Under the pieces are notes generated by a model. It was not told the DNA's origin, made no database searches, and saw only the letters and a program-made list of their open reading frames with translations. Made by a program: the position numbers and the translations under genes. DNA of 35,375 bases from Thoreauomyces humboldtii (lineage: Eukaryota; Chytridiomycota; Chytridiomycetes; Spizellomycetales; Powellomycetaceae): contig JADGJA010000159.1 of the NCBI GenBank assembly GCA_027596035.1, positions 1 to 35,375 of the forward strand, read 5' to 3'. Below are positions 1 through 10,600 of the stretch, piece after piece (positions within the stretch are counted from its first letter, which is position 1; each line of letters begins with the position of its first letter).

Positions 1-1030
1 TCCGGCGTACCCGGACACACATAGCAGGAGCACAGCCACTCCTTAGATAGTCTCCTTTCCCCTCGGCTCTCTCCCCCATTAGTCGAGCAAGCTTCACCAA
101 CATATACATTCGTCTATCAGTTCCCACAGCTGCGCCGTCCTGCTCACAGACCCTCCCTCAGCAGTGTCCTTTCCTCTTTGAGCGCTGGAACAGTTCAGCA
201 TTTCGCCATTTCGGTGAAGCTTCATCGGGCACTACGCCTCTCTGGAGCGTAGAATAGGAACCCTTTCGACGATGCTGGTCATTGTCTGATCAACCTCGCT
301 GGATTCCCCTTTCTCTACAAGGGGAGGGCGTCCCAGCTCTCCGACCAGATCATTGCGAGCCTTCCGTACTTCTTCTGGGTCTTTCTTCTTTGGTTCGACG
401 CCGTCGCCGTCGCTGTCGTCAGCAGTACGTCAAGCCGTCGGTCTCGACCATCTCTCCCAGACTGCGCCAGCCCGAGGCGCACATCAGCTGGGACCTCACA
501 AGGGGAGAGCATTCCTGCTCTCCGACCAGGACGATTCGGCTTACAACCCCGCATTCTTCTGGGTCCTCAACTAACCAGGAAATTAGAGAAAACGATAAAT
601 TGTCCGTCAACATGTTAGGAGATGGACGGGGCTGTCATGGGAAGGTCGGGTCTCTCGGTGCTTGTATTGGAGATGCATGTTCACCGGGAGGCGGAAGGCC
701 GGCCAGTAGACCGTGGAGTTGGGACCGTCACTGAAGTGACTGCGGGTTTCGAATGTAAGGACGTCGAGGGCTTTTTAGGGTTACTTGGTTGGTGAGCAGG
801 TGCTGATGCGTGTGAGGTGGAGACGAACCACGGTGAGCGAGCCTACTGTTAGGGGACCCCACCTTTCAAATCGCTTAGCGCCTCTATAAACCCGCTCCGA
901 GGCCAGGTGCGCCAGCACCACAGGCCGAGACATCGACCGCAGTAAGACACCGGCGACGAGGTAAATAAAAAAAGCACCGTCGATTTAACGACTGCCCCAT
1001 GTTATATTGGTAAATCCGACGACGCTCTCA
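1..1030. other. gene-poor left flank
   Basis: No complete gene is supported here. Open frames are short, use non-ATG starts and have no recognisable motif apart from the Mpo1-like remnant listed separately. A TATA-like string lies near 883-891 on the plus strand, but no convincing start codon follows it. The 580-1030 part holds nothing I can interpret. Confidence 0.5.
292..575 (+). pseudogene. duplicated remnant resembling an Mpo1/DUF962 fragment
   Basis: Two related stretches, about 320-400 and 495-572, share the DNA words aaggggag, ctctccgacca and ttcttctgggt. Translated, the first reads KGRASQLSDQ followed by a hydrophobic run with PYFFWVF; the second reads KGRAFLLSDQ and ends AFFWVLN. 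This resembles the EKR-P-L-DN ... APYF segment of the fungal DUF962/Mpo1 family, which are ER membrane dioxygenases in yeast. The two copies are in different frames, neither has the rest of the family, and the N-terminal His-containing part is absent. I read it as an old internal duplication of a gene fragment. The family match is from memory and weak. Confidence 0.25.
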
Positions 1031-1032
1031 TA

Positions 1033-1506
1033 TCAGGTAATAGTTGTCGCATCGCGCAGCGTAACCGTGATAGCTCCGCCAATCAGGAACAGCAGCAGAA
1101 AACCAAACAGCATACACTGCGGGGATGAGCCCAGGACGCCGACGCTCTGCATTACGGCGAACGCACTGCCCTTGATGATGAATCCTCCAAGAAGGATCGA
1201 TTGGTACAAGGCTGCCCAAGACCCCTTAGCGACCCCTCTCACTGTGAACCCGAGGCAAGCGATACAGTAAGGCAGGAGGCAGAGCACGGCTACGGCAAGG
1301 ATGAATCCGCCTACGACGAACACGAGCGGGGCATCGGCAGGAATTTGAATGGTAATGTCGTGCGGGAGAGTTAGGTTCTTTGCTGGGAAGTGCGGAAGGG
1401 AGATGTTGCTTGGGAAGTGTGGGAGGGCCGTTTCCGAGATATTACGGGCGGTAGCAGCAGCAGCAGCTGTAGCAAGGACGACCTGAGCAGGAGCAATAGG
1501 CGACAT
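1033..1506 (-). CDS. ISG12/IFI6-like small membrane protein
   Basis: A single-exon gene of 157 residues with an ATG start at 1506. The first 50 residues are Ala/Pro rich, with repeated HFP and LPH motifs and N-glycosylation-type sites. A hydrophobic segment follows (about residues 60-85), then the family signature GFTVRGVAKGSWAA, QS, GSAFAVMQS and GVLG (about 86-128), and a last hydrophobic stretch. This Gly/Ala/Ser-spaced helical pattern is that of the interferon-induced 6-16 (IFI27/ISG12) family, which is named for its vertebrate members but also occurs in fungi. Vertebrate members sit in mitochondrial or ER membranes and affect apoptosis; the fungal role is unknown. The C-terminal third is hydrophobic to near the stop. 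Nothing nearby suggests a partner. Confidence 0.75.
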   Translation of the reverse strand: MSPIAPAQVVLATAAAAATARNISETALPHFPSNISLPHFPAKNLTLPHDITIQIPADAPLVFVVGGFILAVAVLCLLPYCIACLGFTVRGVAKGSWAALYQSILLGGFIIKGSAFAVMQSVGVLGSSPQCMLFGFLLLFLIGGAITVTLRDATTIT

Positions 1507-1795
1507 GGTGAACGGCTCGTTCCCCTCTGAGAAAACCCAAAAACGATTTCCTCCTACTTGTACCAGATTCCCTCATAGTAGTAATTTCCTTATGGGACCC
1601 CACGTGACCGATGACTCCACTGTCAACTATTTCGATAAAGCCCTCACAAAATTCACCCGTGCTGTGACATTAGGTCAGCGGATTAGCTCATCTCAATAAC
1701 ACTTTGGGAATTCCAGGTCGCAAAAGGTATGATAGGGACGTACGATTTCCCAGCTACGGTCAACCTAAACCTCGGTACGGCATGTCGGACCCGCA
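1507..1795. other. intergenic stretch
   Basis: This 289-nt stretch should hold the promoter of the IFI6-like gene (minus) and the 5' side of the broken gene at 1796 (plus). One short plus-strand frame from an ATG at 1782 reads MSDPQCGQC, giving a Cys-x2-Cys knuckle in a different frame from the gene that follows; it may be the displaced N-terminus of that gene. Confidence 0.35.
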
Positions 1796-2617
1796 ATGTG
1801 GACAGTGCGAAACATCAAGGGCACCACCAAAGACCGTCTTCCTAATGACGATTCCTGGACGCGTTACTGGAAGAGAATTACTGGTCAACCATTGACCGAC
1901 TGTTGCATTGCCAACTGTCAGATGGTGATCACCGACACTTCGAAGCAGCTCGTAGGCGGTCACATGTGGTGTTACCAAACCAACCACACTCGCAACTATC
2001 ACTACATTCTCCCCATTTGCGACTTTTACAACAACCACTCGCGTGAAGACCGTGACCAGACCAAAGCGAACCCCTACATGGTTCGCATAGGAGCCAACCC
2101 GACGGTCGGAGAGGACATTGATACAGAATGAGAAGAAGAAACCCCTTTGATCAAGTCGCAGATGCTGCCGTGCATGCAGTGCGGACTTTGGCTGAGCGAA
2201 GACATCGCCCGTCAAGCCTGCGGAGATTCACCATGAAGGTACGACAACCCTGATCCTGCGGAGGGTCGGCATGTAGTCCTGTTCCGAGGGGTATCATACC
2301 CTATCAAAAAGGCTGACATGAAGACGGTGAAAAAGACCAAAGGCAGGAAGCTTCGTGGGTACCAGCAGTGGCTGCAGCCCAAGAAGGTCCTTGGGAAAAT
2401 GAAGGAGACACAGTCAAAAGAGATCGCACAGTTTCCATCGGCTTCGGAAGGAAGCCAGGTTCTGCTAGAGGAACTGGCGAAAAAGCTCGACGCGTCGGTC
2501 GAGACCCCGAACACTGCAGGCGCAAGTCGAGCACTAATTGATCTATGGGAATCGTACACCGATGGCGAGGACTTCGAGAAAGAGGTCTTGGCTATGCTCC
2601 ATGTGCATCGAAACTAG
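1796..2617 (+). pseudogene. zinc-knuckle-type protein frame with two in-frame TGA codons
   Basis: One plus-strand frame runs 274 codons and is interrupted only by TGA at 2129-2131 and 2234-2236. Block 1 (111 residues) carries RNIKGTTKD, W-x2-YW, C-x3-C, VGGH, then YHYILPIC and N-N. This recalls small treble-clef proteins of the pattern RN-KGTT ... GH ... YI-PIC-x2-N. Block 2 has a further Cys-x2-Cys (MLPCMQCG). Block 3 is charged, Lys rich and ends in an acidic helix. All three blocks read as protein-like, so they look like one gene. Both stops would be Arg if CGA had changed to TGA, a typical CpG transition. No GT-AG intron of reasonable size removes either stop. The N-terminus may also be frameshifted (an ATG at 1782 starts MSDPQCGQC). 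No function is assigned. Confidence 0.5.
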
Positions 2618-3025
2618 GTGACCCCCAAAACGAAGATTGAAACGTGGCTCCTCGACGTCACTCGTCGGACGAGCGGCCCTCAGCATCCCGCAGGTTGTTC
2701 TTCCCAGTACTGCCTCCAGTCCACCGACTAGCTACATCTTCGTTTCCTTTTATTTCAAATCACATCCTTTGCCGATGCTGCGACTTTTTAGACCTTCTTT
2801 GTCCTGATCGCGACCATTCAGCGGACATTCAGCAAATGATATTGCTAGCTGACACTGGTCTCTCAAAACCTCATCTATCTAATCCACTCTGCGCTTGCGG
2901 GCCGCACCAAGTCTGCCTTACGTCTTGCGACTGGCGGTGTCAAGCGACGAACGCAACCTACTAGCCGCGCCTCGCCGACTGGTTCGCATGAAGTTGGTCG
3001 GGTTCCCTCCTCGCTTGAAAGCACC
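2618..3025. other. intergenic stretch, nothing recognised
   Basis: Short open frames on both strands lack ATG starts or protein-like composition. The stretch lies at the 3' ends of two decayed genes, the plus-strand frame ending at 2617 and the minus-strand frame ending at 3026. Confidence 0.45.
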
Positions 3026-3547
3026 TCAGTTCAAGGGTAAGGATAAGGTCGTGGTTGTTTTGGACAAGAGTTTACCCATGCAACCAACCCCCTCTACCCG
3101 CATTGCGATGGTCTTACCTCGGACAAGTTTTGGGTACGTGTGGAAGTTTCTCATGGCTCTCATCGAAACCTTGTCGACAAAGGTAGGAACCGTGTCGGAC
3201 GGAACGGCACCTCCGTCGTCGCCCACGTCCGTCTCGGAGAAGATGGTCAACCCTTCGACATCGTTCATGTCGACGCCGACAGCGGACAGGATGGACACAC
3301 CGTTCATGTCGCACTCGTAAGAGTCCACGTCTTGGTCTCCGATCTCGTTTCCCGCGTTGACAGCTCCGTTGAGAGGGTGTGGAGTTCGGTTGGACCATGC
3401 TCAGCTGCTGACTCCTTGCTCTTTGTTTATCCCGCTCAGAATCGAGCTGAAGGGGTCGAGCACGGGCTCCAGAAGATTGATCCAACTTTTGGGACAGAGC
3501 TGCCATCTCACACGGCCGTTTGGGACACCAATGATCTTACCGTGCTT
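3026..3547 (-). pseudogene. decayed gene fragment, unknown family
   Basis: A minus-strand frame runs from 3547 to a stop at 3028-3026 and is broken once by TGA at 3403-3401. Before the break it reads KIIGVPNGRVRWQLCPKSW and then a hydrophobic/Pro segment; after it, WSNRTPHPLNGAVNAGNEIG and an Asp/Val-rich segment with DSYECDMNGVSILSAVGV. Composition is clearly protein-like and the competing frames are Arg/Ser rich. The frame is closed upstream by TAG at 3550-3548, so an N-terminal part is missing or sits in another exon. A donor-like gtaaga after KLVRG (near 3053) may mark a former exon end. The TGA again fits a CGA-to-TGA change. I do not recognise the family. Confidence 0.4.
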
Positions 3548-3590
3548 CTATTATTTATAGGCGTGTACTGTAAACAAAAGGAGGGTTTTT

Positions 3591-6500
3591 CTAATGTAGT
3601 GCTGCAAACACACCGGGGAAGGTGGGAAGGTCCTGTCCCGCGGGATTGCTGGCCATCAGGGTCCATAGGTCCTGGACAGCTCCAGCTGCAGGCGCGCCTG
3701 CTTGTCGCTTTTCGAGCCTCTCTGGGTCATCACCGTCATCGCGCTTGCGCCTGGTACTGAGCCCGACGTCACCCACGCCGAGCGAGTTCATGGAGGTGTC
3801 GACCGGGATTCCGCGCTTGCAGCGATCAAAGTCCGCTTGGAAGTACTCTGCAAATCCCGAAGCGATGTTTAGGACAATGAGCGAGAGAAAAGGCGAGAGA
3901 GGGAGAAGGGTGGCTCACGAGAAGATGCATCTTGGCAGTTGTCGCTGTCGATGTTCCCCCACGTCCCGTCGTTCCCGCACTGCCTCGTCGAGTCCCCTCC
4001 AAACGGACACGGGAGACTCGCCAGGGCACCCGCCTTGGTGCTCGGCCATGTGCCATCACCATTGCAAACGCTGCCGCTGCCCAGGCCGGACCCAACGTTC
4101 GAGTTGCCAAACACGGCCATCATGAGCAGACCCGACGGATCCAGGTCCGTCGACCACGCGCTGACGCCCGACAGACACTGCGCGTCCGCGATCTGCATCT
4201 TGGTCGTGATGGTCTGAGGCGTCTCGTAGGTGATCCACTGCGATCCGATCACCACCGACGCGGCGTTGGAGGTGCTGTCGACGGTCTCGGTCGCGCCAGC
4301 GGCGGTCGAGAGGGCCTTGATCTCGTTGTACGAGAGGAAGCCCGGAGTGTTGGTGCAGACTCCCGGGGCACCTGGACCCGTGAAGGAACAGCCGACGTTC
4401 GCGCACGAGCTAGAGGCGAGCTGGTAGTTGCGTCCGTAGAAGGCGATCCCCATCACGAGCTTGGTCCGCCTGACCCCGGCCTTCAGAAAGACCTGGATGG
4501 CTTGGTTCATGCTGTCAACGGTGGTTAGAGGCTGGACGCCGTTCGCCGTCGGCCACGAGTCTGGAGAGACGTCGCTGTAACCGCCGGCAACGGCCACGGT
4601 CTGAGCAGCGGCTCCTCCGCCTCCTCCACCGCCAGTGATGACGAGGTCATACGTCTTGAAGTTCATCCTTTAAAGTCCAATGGTCAGACTCCGGCGGACG
4701 TGCTGGACGTTCATGTGGAAGCTCACCAGTCAACATAGTCCTGCAGGTCCTTGAGTGCGTAATCGTTGATTTTGGACATGTCGGCCGGGATGGTCACGGA
4801 AACGAGCAGGTGGGAGTTTGACGAGGTTATGGCTTGGTTGAGCTCCTTGAAGAACTGAACATAGTTGGCTGCGTCCGTGGGCTGACCACCACGGTCTGGA
4901 CCTGGATGAGTATGCATAAACACATCATTCAGTGCGAACGCCGTTAAAGCGCATGCCGCGGAGGTTTCGTACCAGGGTATTCCCAGTCAAAATCTACACC
5001 GTCGAATCCCTTCGCAGGGACGGTTGTCAAGATGTCGGAAATGAGCTTCGCCCTGTTGCCCGGGCTCGTGACCATGTTCGAGAACCTAGTCTCGGTGCCC
5101 GATCCGGGAGTGTTGAAGGCCCAGCCTCCAATGGACCACATGGTCTTGAGCGCCGTGTTGGACGTCTTCAAACCGTTGAAGGTCTTGATCTGGGCGTCGT
5201 CCTGCCCGCTGGTGGTCGCCAGGGTGAAGCCGGGGGAGATTGCGCCAAAGGTATACACGAGGTGAGTGACGCCTGTCGTGCGGATCTGGTCGGGTGCGAG
5301 CGAGGGGAGCACGCCCTTGCAGTTGGGCAGGTTGGCGCCACGATTGGCAGCGCTGTTGGAATAGTACGCGACCACCCGGGTGAGTGCCTGCGGGTTCGCC
5401 GTCGCGCAGTTGCCAGGAGCGGGAAAGTCCGAGAGACTGTTGCAGTTGGACTGACATCCCTCACCGCAGAAATCCTGGCCCACTCCGCACATCCCATAAG
5501 CGGAACAGCATTGCCCGTTGGGGCACGTGGCTCCCTGAGCATCCTTTCCGCACTGTGCGGACGGGCAGAACGTGACCTGGAATGGTGTTTCATGTGAGCT
5601 TCTTGCCTCCGGAACCAGATATCTGCAAACCCACACTTGCTAACCCTGTAGTCGGCATCCCTGCAGTTGAAGGTGGAAGATAGGTCGTCAAACTGCCACG
5701 AGTAGGCATCGGGACACTTGTCCTTGAAGACCTGGTCGTAACGAGTCGGCCAGTCGCCTTGACTTTGCACGGACGGCCAGGTGACCGAGTCGCAGACCTT
5801 GCCGACGGCTTCGGGCCGCACGTCGTGCTTGGAGTAGCCAAAGTTGGGGGCGACGCAGCCGAGAAGCTCCCGCATGCTCTCGTCGTTGAACCAGCCCATC
5901 AGAGGGTTCGGATTGTAGGTTCGCTGGATGAGGTCCTCGACGGCGTCGTGGATGGATCCGCAGGCGATGGTTCTCTTGCGGTCGTCGCTCTTGAACGAGA
6001 GTTCCACGGGGCAGTTCCTCTGGATGTCCATGCGGCAGGAAGGATTGCCGCAGTCAAAGTTCGGGGGAGTCCCTTGGGGATCGTTCATCTTTGTGCCCTT
6101 GATGACCTCGATCTGGATGTCGAGCGTGTGACCGTCGACCTGGCTGAGGTCGTAGTAGTCCTTGTTGCCCCAGCCGGCCAGAGTGAACTCGGCGATCGTG
6201 TACGGCGGGATCCCTCCGTTCCCTTGACACGCTACTCCGTAATTGTTTTCTGGAATGCCGCAGGTTCCCGTCTCGCAGAAGACCTTGGGATGGCAAGAGT
6301 GGGGATCAGAACGTAAACACGCGCAAGATGGTCTCGGCATGGATGGAGGCCGAGGAGTGGGCGGTTCGCGCTCCATGAAGAAGTCTGGCTCGCTTCGCTC
6401 GCATTTGGGTCGCGCCATGAAGGGAACCTGGGCTCGCTTCGCTCGCATTTTGGAATGGGCGCGCTTCGCGCGCCGTGAGGGAACTTGGGCTCGCTTCGCT

Positions 6501-7152
6501 CGCATTTGGGTCGCGCCATGAAGGAACCTGGGCTCGCTTCGCTCGCCATCTTGGACTGGGCGCGCTTCGCGCGCCGTAAAGGAACCTGGGCTCGCTTCGC
6601 TCGCCCTTTTTCTTTTTTTACCTTGCCATTGTTCAGCTTGCAGTTCGTCCTCCCCCAGACCCTCCCCGAGATCCAGTTCCATGGGATGGCGACGTTGGCG
6701 AGGGAGCCAGGAGCCAGACCGAAGCCGCCGTCGGCCGGCACGGGGGCGTCCTTTGCGCCCTGGATGGCGGGCCAGACCTTGTAGGCACACTTGTTGACGA
6801 TCTGCATCTGCTTGGTGAGGCCGGTCCAACCGGGGGTGTCGAGGTTGGTGATGGGAGCCGTGTAGACGTCGGCATCGGGGTCCTCTGCGCGGTAGCCCGG
6901 CCCTTGGACGAGCAGGGGCGACCCATCCGGGGCCTTCATACAGTGGTACTCTCCCTTGTCAGGATCGATGCAGGCCACGCCGCAGGTGACCTGAGTGGGG
7001 AGACAGTCGCGCCTGACAAGGCCAGAAGAAGAAGTCGAGTTGGCTGCTCCGACGACATTGTCAGCGGCTGTGGCAGAGAAGCACGTCAAAAGGAGGGCCA
7101 GAGCGATGGCAAGCCAGGTGGTGGTGCCACGAGATGTCCAAGGATCCGCCAT
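3591..7152 (-). CDS. secreted thaumatin-CBM18-GH18 chitinase fusion
   Basis: Exons (minus) 7152-6622, 6283-5645, 5576-4973, 4901-4727, 4667-3919, 3847-3591 give 984 residues, all junctions in phase. A signal peptide comes first (hydrophobic core at residues 12-28). From about 115 to 395 lies a thaumatin-like domain: NKCAYKVWPA, GRVWGRTNC, FCETGTCG, PPYTIAEFTL and the closing ADYRVTFCP, the last spanning the second splice. A hevein-type CBM18 follows at once (about 396-435, CCSAYGMCG). GH18 begins near 450; the catalytic motif DGVDFDWE at about 583-590 keeps the acidic Glu, so it should cleave chitin. The strand after the fifth junction reads MNFKTYDL and then a run of Gly in place of the usual YHG. 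About 855-897 is a small Cys/Trp module (PCP ... RQCGNDGTWGNID). The tail has dibasic sites (RRKR, EKRQ) suited to Kex2-type cleavage. Intron 1 (6621-6284) is unusually long and repeat-filled. It is divergent from another chitin-binding gene. Exon 6 is the least certain. Confidence 0.85.
6284..6621 (-). repeat. 338-nt intron filled with GC-rich mirror and hairpin repeats
   Basis: Intron 1 of the chitinase fusion. On the plus strand it contains five copies of gctcgcttcgctcgc (starting near 6389, 6432, 6488, 6532, 6589) alternating with two perfect hairpins ggcgcgc-ttc-gcgcgcc (near 6458 and 6558) and spacers such as gggtcgcgccatgaagg and gaacctggg. In the sense of the gene the hairpin loops read GAA. 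The other introns of this gene are 68-74 nt, so the repeats explain the extra length. The frame stays open through part of the array, which could mislead gene callers. Confidence 0.8.
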
Positions 7153-7636
7153 TGCGGGGTTAAGAAGGAGAGTATTACTCTGTGAAACGACAACGACGAC
7201 GAACGGGAGCGCGAGGGCGAGCCTTCAGTCGTGACGGAGACGAGGTGAGCAAACGCACATCTTTTTCTTTGTTTTTTTTTTTGGGTTCCTTCAGCCTCCA
7301 CGCACACGCACATTTGGGTCAATTCGTGGAAAGTCGTTGGCGTGTGGAATGTTCCGCAAGAGCACAAAAAGCAACAAAAGCTTCTCTCTTTCTTCTTTTC
7401 TTCTTTTCTTTAGGGGAGACACGTGTCGATCACACCGGACAAACTGCTGAGGCTGAGCAGCCATTCCGTCCGAATGAAGAGAAAAAAAAAAAAGCAAAAA
7501 AGAGAAAAACGCACGTAGCCAGTCCGCGGTTCATGACAACAGGAAGCTTGACAATGGCACAGCACACACATTCCCCTCAGGACATCTCGCGGTGGATTCA
7601 TCGTCTGTCCTCGCTTCCTGTGCAGCGTTACTGGTG
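7153..7636. promoter_or_regulatory. shared divergent promoter of two wall-active genes
   Basis: The 484 nt between the ATG at 7152 (minus) and the ATG at 7637 (plus) must serve both genes. It holds long pyrimidine runs (about 7259-7285 and 7380-7412) and an A-rich stretch (about 7480-7510). No TATA box or named operator is clear. The shared promoter is inferred from arrangement alone. Confidence 0.5.
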
Positions 7637-10600
7637 ATGATGATGTTGCGCAACGCACGCATGGTGGTCGCGCTCCTGGTCGCGGCTCTCACCACCACCA
7701 CCACCACCACCACCGTTGCCGCCTTCGGCCTGTTCACCACCGATGATCTCGCTGCCTTCAAGATCTCCTCCACCGGCGCATGCGGGACGGCGCTGCGCCT
7801 CGACATCAACTGCCCGCGCGCCATCGTCTTCGGAGACTACTCGTCCTTTGCACTCCCGGGCGGAAACATCTCCCGCAACGCCTTCTGCTCGGCGACCGGC
7901 GACTGCATGACCACCGTCAGGGCCTTCTCCTCGCAGGTCCAGGCCGCATGCGACCTCTCCACCCAGCTCGGTCCCACCGCCAATGTCGGTCGCCTCCTCG
8001 GCCACCTCGTCCAGGGCGTCAACCTGCCGTGCCTCGTCGACTCGACCACTCGGCAGAACTGCAGGGACTACATCGCCGCCGCAACGAAATTCGTGGACCC
8101 GTCCAAACCCATCAGCGAGGCCCTTCCGCCTTCCGTCCTGTGCAGCGACTGCTGGCTCGCCTCGTCCCTGCTGTCCCAGGGCCTGGACAAGAGCGTGCAG
8201 CAGATGCTCTTTTATCTCGAGAACTTTGTCTGCGCGGGGGAGCGCATCGCGGACGTCTACGAGACCATGGTGCAGGACGTCATGCCCGTGTTCCCCGTGG
8301 TTTCAACCAGGTGAGTGTGGATGCGAGAGGTACCGCCGTTCCAAGGGACCCCCAGGAAAGGCCAAAGCCGCACGATCCTGCGAGGGAAGCCAGGTCCTGC
8401 GCTGGCTCGTTCCGATGTTCCTTGACCAATGGTTTTTTTTTTCTCTCTTTTGATTTCCTTCACCTTTACAGCAACTCGTCGATGATCTTTCCAGCGGCAG
8501 CTCCTGATACGCCCACCTGCGGTCCCGGCAAGGGCTCATGCCCGATCGGACAATGCTGCAACTACCTCGGGCAATGCGGCACGGGTGCCACCTTTTGCTC
8601 GCCTGCGAACTGCCTGTTCGGGTACGGCACGTGCACCCGGCTCACGACGGATCCCAAGGCCGCCTGTGGGGCGACGTCGGCCACACTTGCGTCCTGCGCC
8701 AGCGGATGCTGCAGTGCGGCGGGACAGTGCGGAACCGGCGCCTCCTTTTGCACTCTTCCGGATCCCAGTCTGCCCGCGGTGCCGGGAGCGCCCACCGGTT
8801 GCCAGGCTGCCTTTGGGAAGCCGTGCACACCGTTCATCAACGCTGCTCACGGTTCGCGCCTTCTTCTTGCTGGCCTTCTCGGCTTGGACTGTCATCAACG
8901 TTGCTAATTCCGACGATTGCTCCCTTTAGCATGCGGACCGGCTGCAGCCGGCAACGGCACGTGCGCGGCGGGAACCTGCTGCAAGGATTCGACAAAGCAG
9001 TGCGGGACAACCGAGGACTTTTGTGCCTACAGCAACTGCAACGAAGGTTACGGCTCCTGTGGACAGCAAAAGGTCGATCGAAACCAGAGTATGTCCTCTC
9101 TCGCGATATGCTTGATGATTTCCCTTGGTAACGGAGCTTCCTGTGCTGTTCTAGCTTGCGGATGGCAGTCACCGTTCCAAAAGTCGTGCGGTCCTACGAG
9201 CTGCTGCAGCGGAGCAGGTTCGTGCGGGAACACGACCGCCGAGTGCGGAAGCAATTGTCAGGGAAACTACGGAGCCTGCAGCTGGCCACTCGTAGTCAAG
9301 TGTCCCGCCATAGCTGCGCAGATGACAAGCGAAGGAGGCGTCTATTACGGCAACTGGACAGCTTCCCTTACCAACACCACGGCCACCCTTCCATGTGCCA
9401 ACGCTCCTACTCGCAACATGACCACTCCGTGCCTTGCCGGCGGCCAATGGGGCCCGGTCGATGTCAGCAGCTGCTACACAAGAAAGACCGTCTGTCCCCC
9501 GTCGGCGGGCTGGCCTTTGACTGTCGGCGGGGCGAACGCCACCCAGCCTTGCGACCGCGGTTTTAAGGGGGTCAAAACAGCCATGTGTAAGGTGGAAGGA
9601 TCTTGGAGTTCTACCGATTTCTCGCAGTGCGCGCAATTCGGATGTGCTCCGACCGATATCCTCCCCGTCACACCGTTTGGACAGACGGCCTCCGTCGCCT
9701 GCCCACTTCTCTTCAATGGCAATCAGACAGCACAGTGCCTGCCGACGGGACTCTGGAGCGCCATGGACACGAGCAAGTGCACGCCGAGCCCAGCGTCCCA
9801 TTGCTCTGCTTTCAATGGCTTCAACATCACGAGCTACGGAGGCATAGCTTCGGGACCCTGCTACCAGCCTCTCACCGGCAACATGACCATCCGATGCGGC
9901 GCGATGGGCGTGTGGATTACTGTCAACGGAACTGGGTGTGTCGATCTCACCGGTCCGACACCCAGCAACTCGACTCTCCCTTCCGGCAACTCCACCGTCT
10001 CGTCCGCCCTCCCGACATCCACGCTCCCACCTCTGATCGTGCCCACACCGTGCGTGGCAACCACCTGCGGCGTGTTCGACCCGGCCAACTACGTCTGCTG
10101 CGGGACGGGCACTCTCTGCCCCAAGACGGCCCCCGCCGTATGCGCAGGATCCTGCTACTCTACGGCCAGCTACGACTGCTGCGCGCCTGGGACCCTCTCT
10201 CCCAAAGGAGCCTGTGGACCGCCGGTGGTGCAGCCCACCGGCACCGTCACGCCCACGACCAGAACCACCACGGCCAAACCCACGACGACGACGACGGGGC
10301 CGGACCCCAACGCCTGCACCTCGACCAACTGCGGGGTCTTTGACACCAAGGCGTACGTGTGCTGCTCGGGTACTCTCTGTCCGATGGTCGCGCCGAGGGC
10401 TTGCGGAAAGGCCTGCTACAATCCGGCCAACAACGACTGCTGTCCGGACCTCACCTTGCAAGCCCGAGGCGGGTGCGCTGGACACACAGCCGAGACCACG
10501 ACCGCACATGCTCCTGCCCCGCCTACCACCACCACGGCCAAAAGGCCCGAGACCACCACCACGACAGCTGCTCCGCCTGCCCAGACGTGCAGCTCCGTGT

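Noticed and set aside
1796..2617. Selenocysteine or TGA recoding in the broken zinc-knuckle frame
   Set aside because: The residues around the two TGA codons do not look like redox sites, and all other genes in the window use TGA as a normal stop (for example at 15881 and 22397). CGA-to-TGA decay explains them more simply.
6388..6605. CRISPR-like spacing of repeats
   Set aside because: Repeats alternate between two word types with related, not unique, spacers, inside a spliceosomal intron of a eukaryotic gene.
5168..6829. 553-codon minus-strand open frame through the chitinase locus
   Set aside because: It runs through the repeat-filled intron and then shifts out of the GH18 frame. The thaumatin and CBM18 motifs need splicing at 6621-6284 and 5644-5577.
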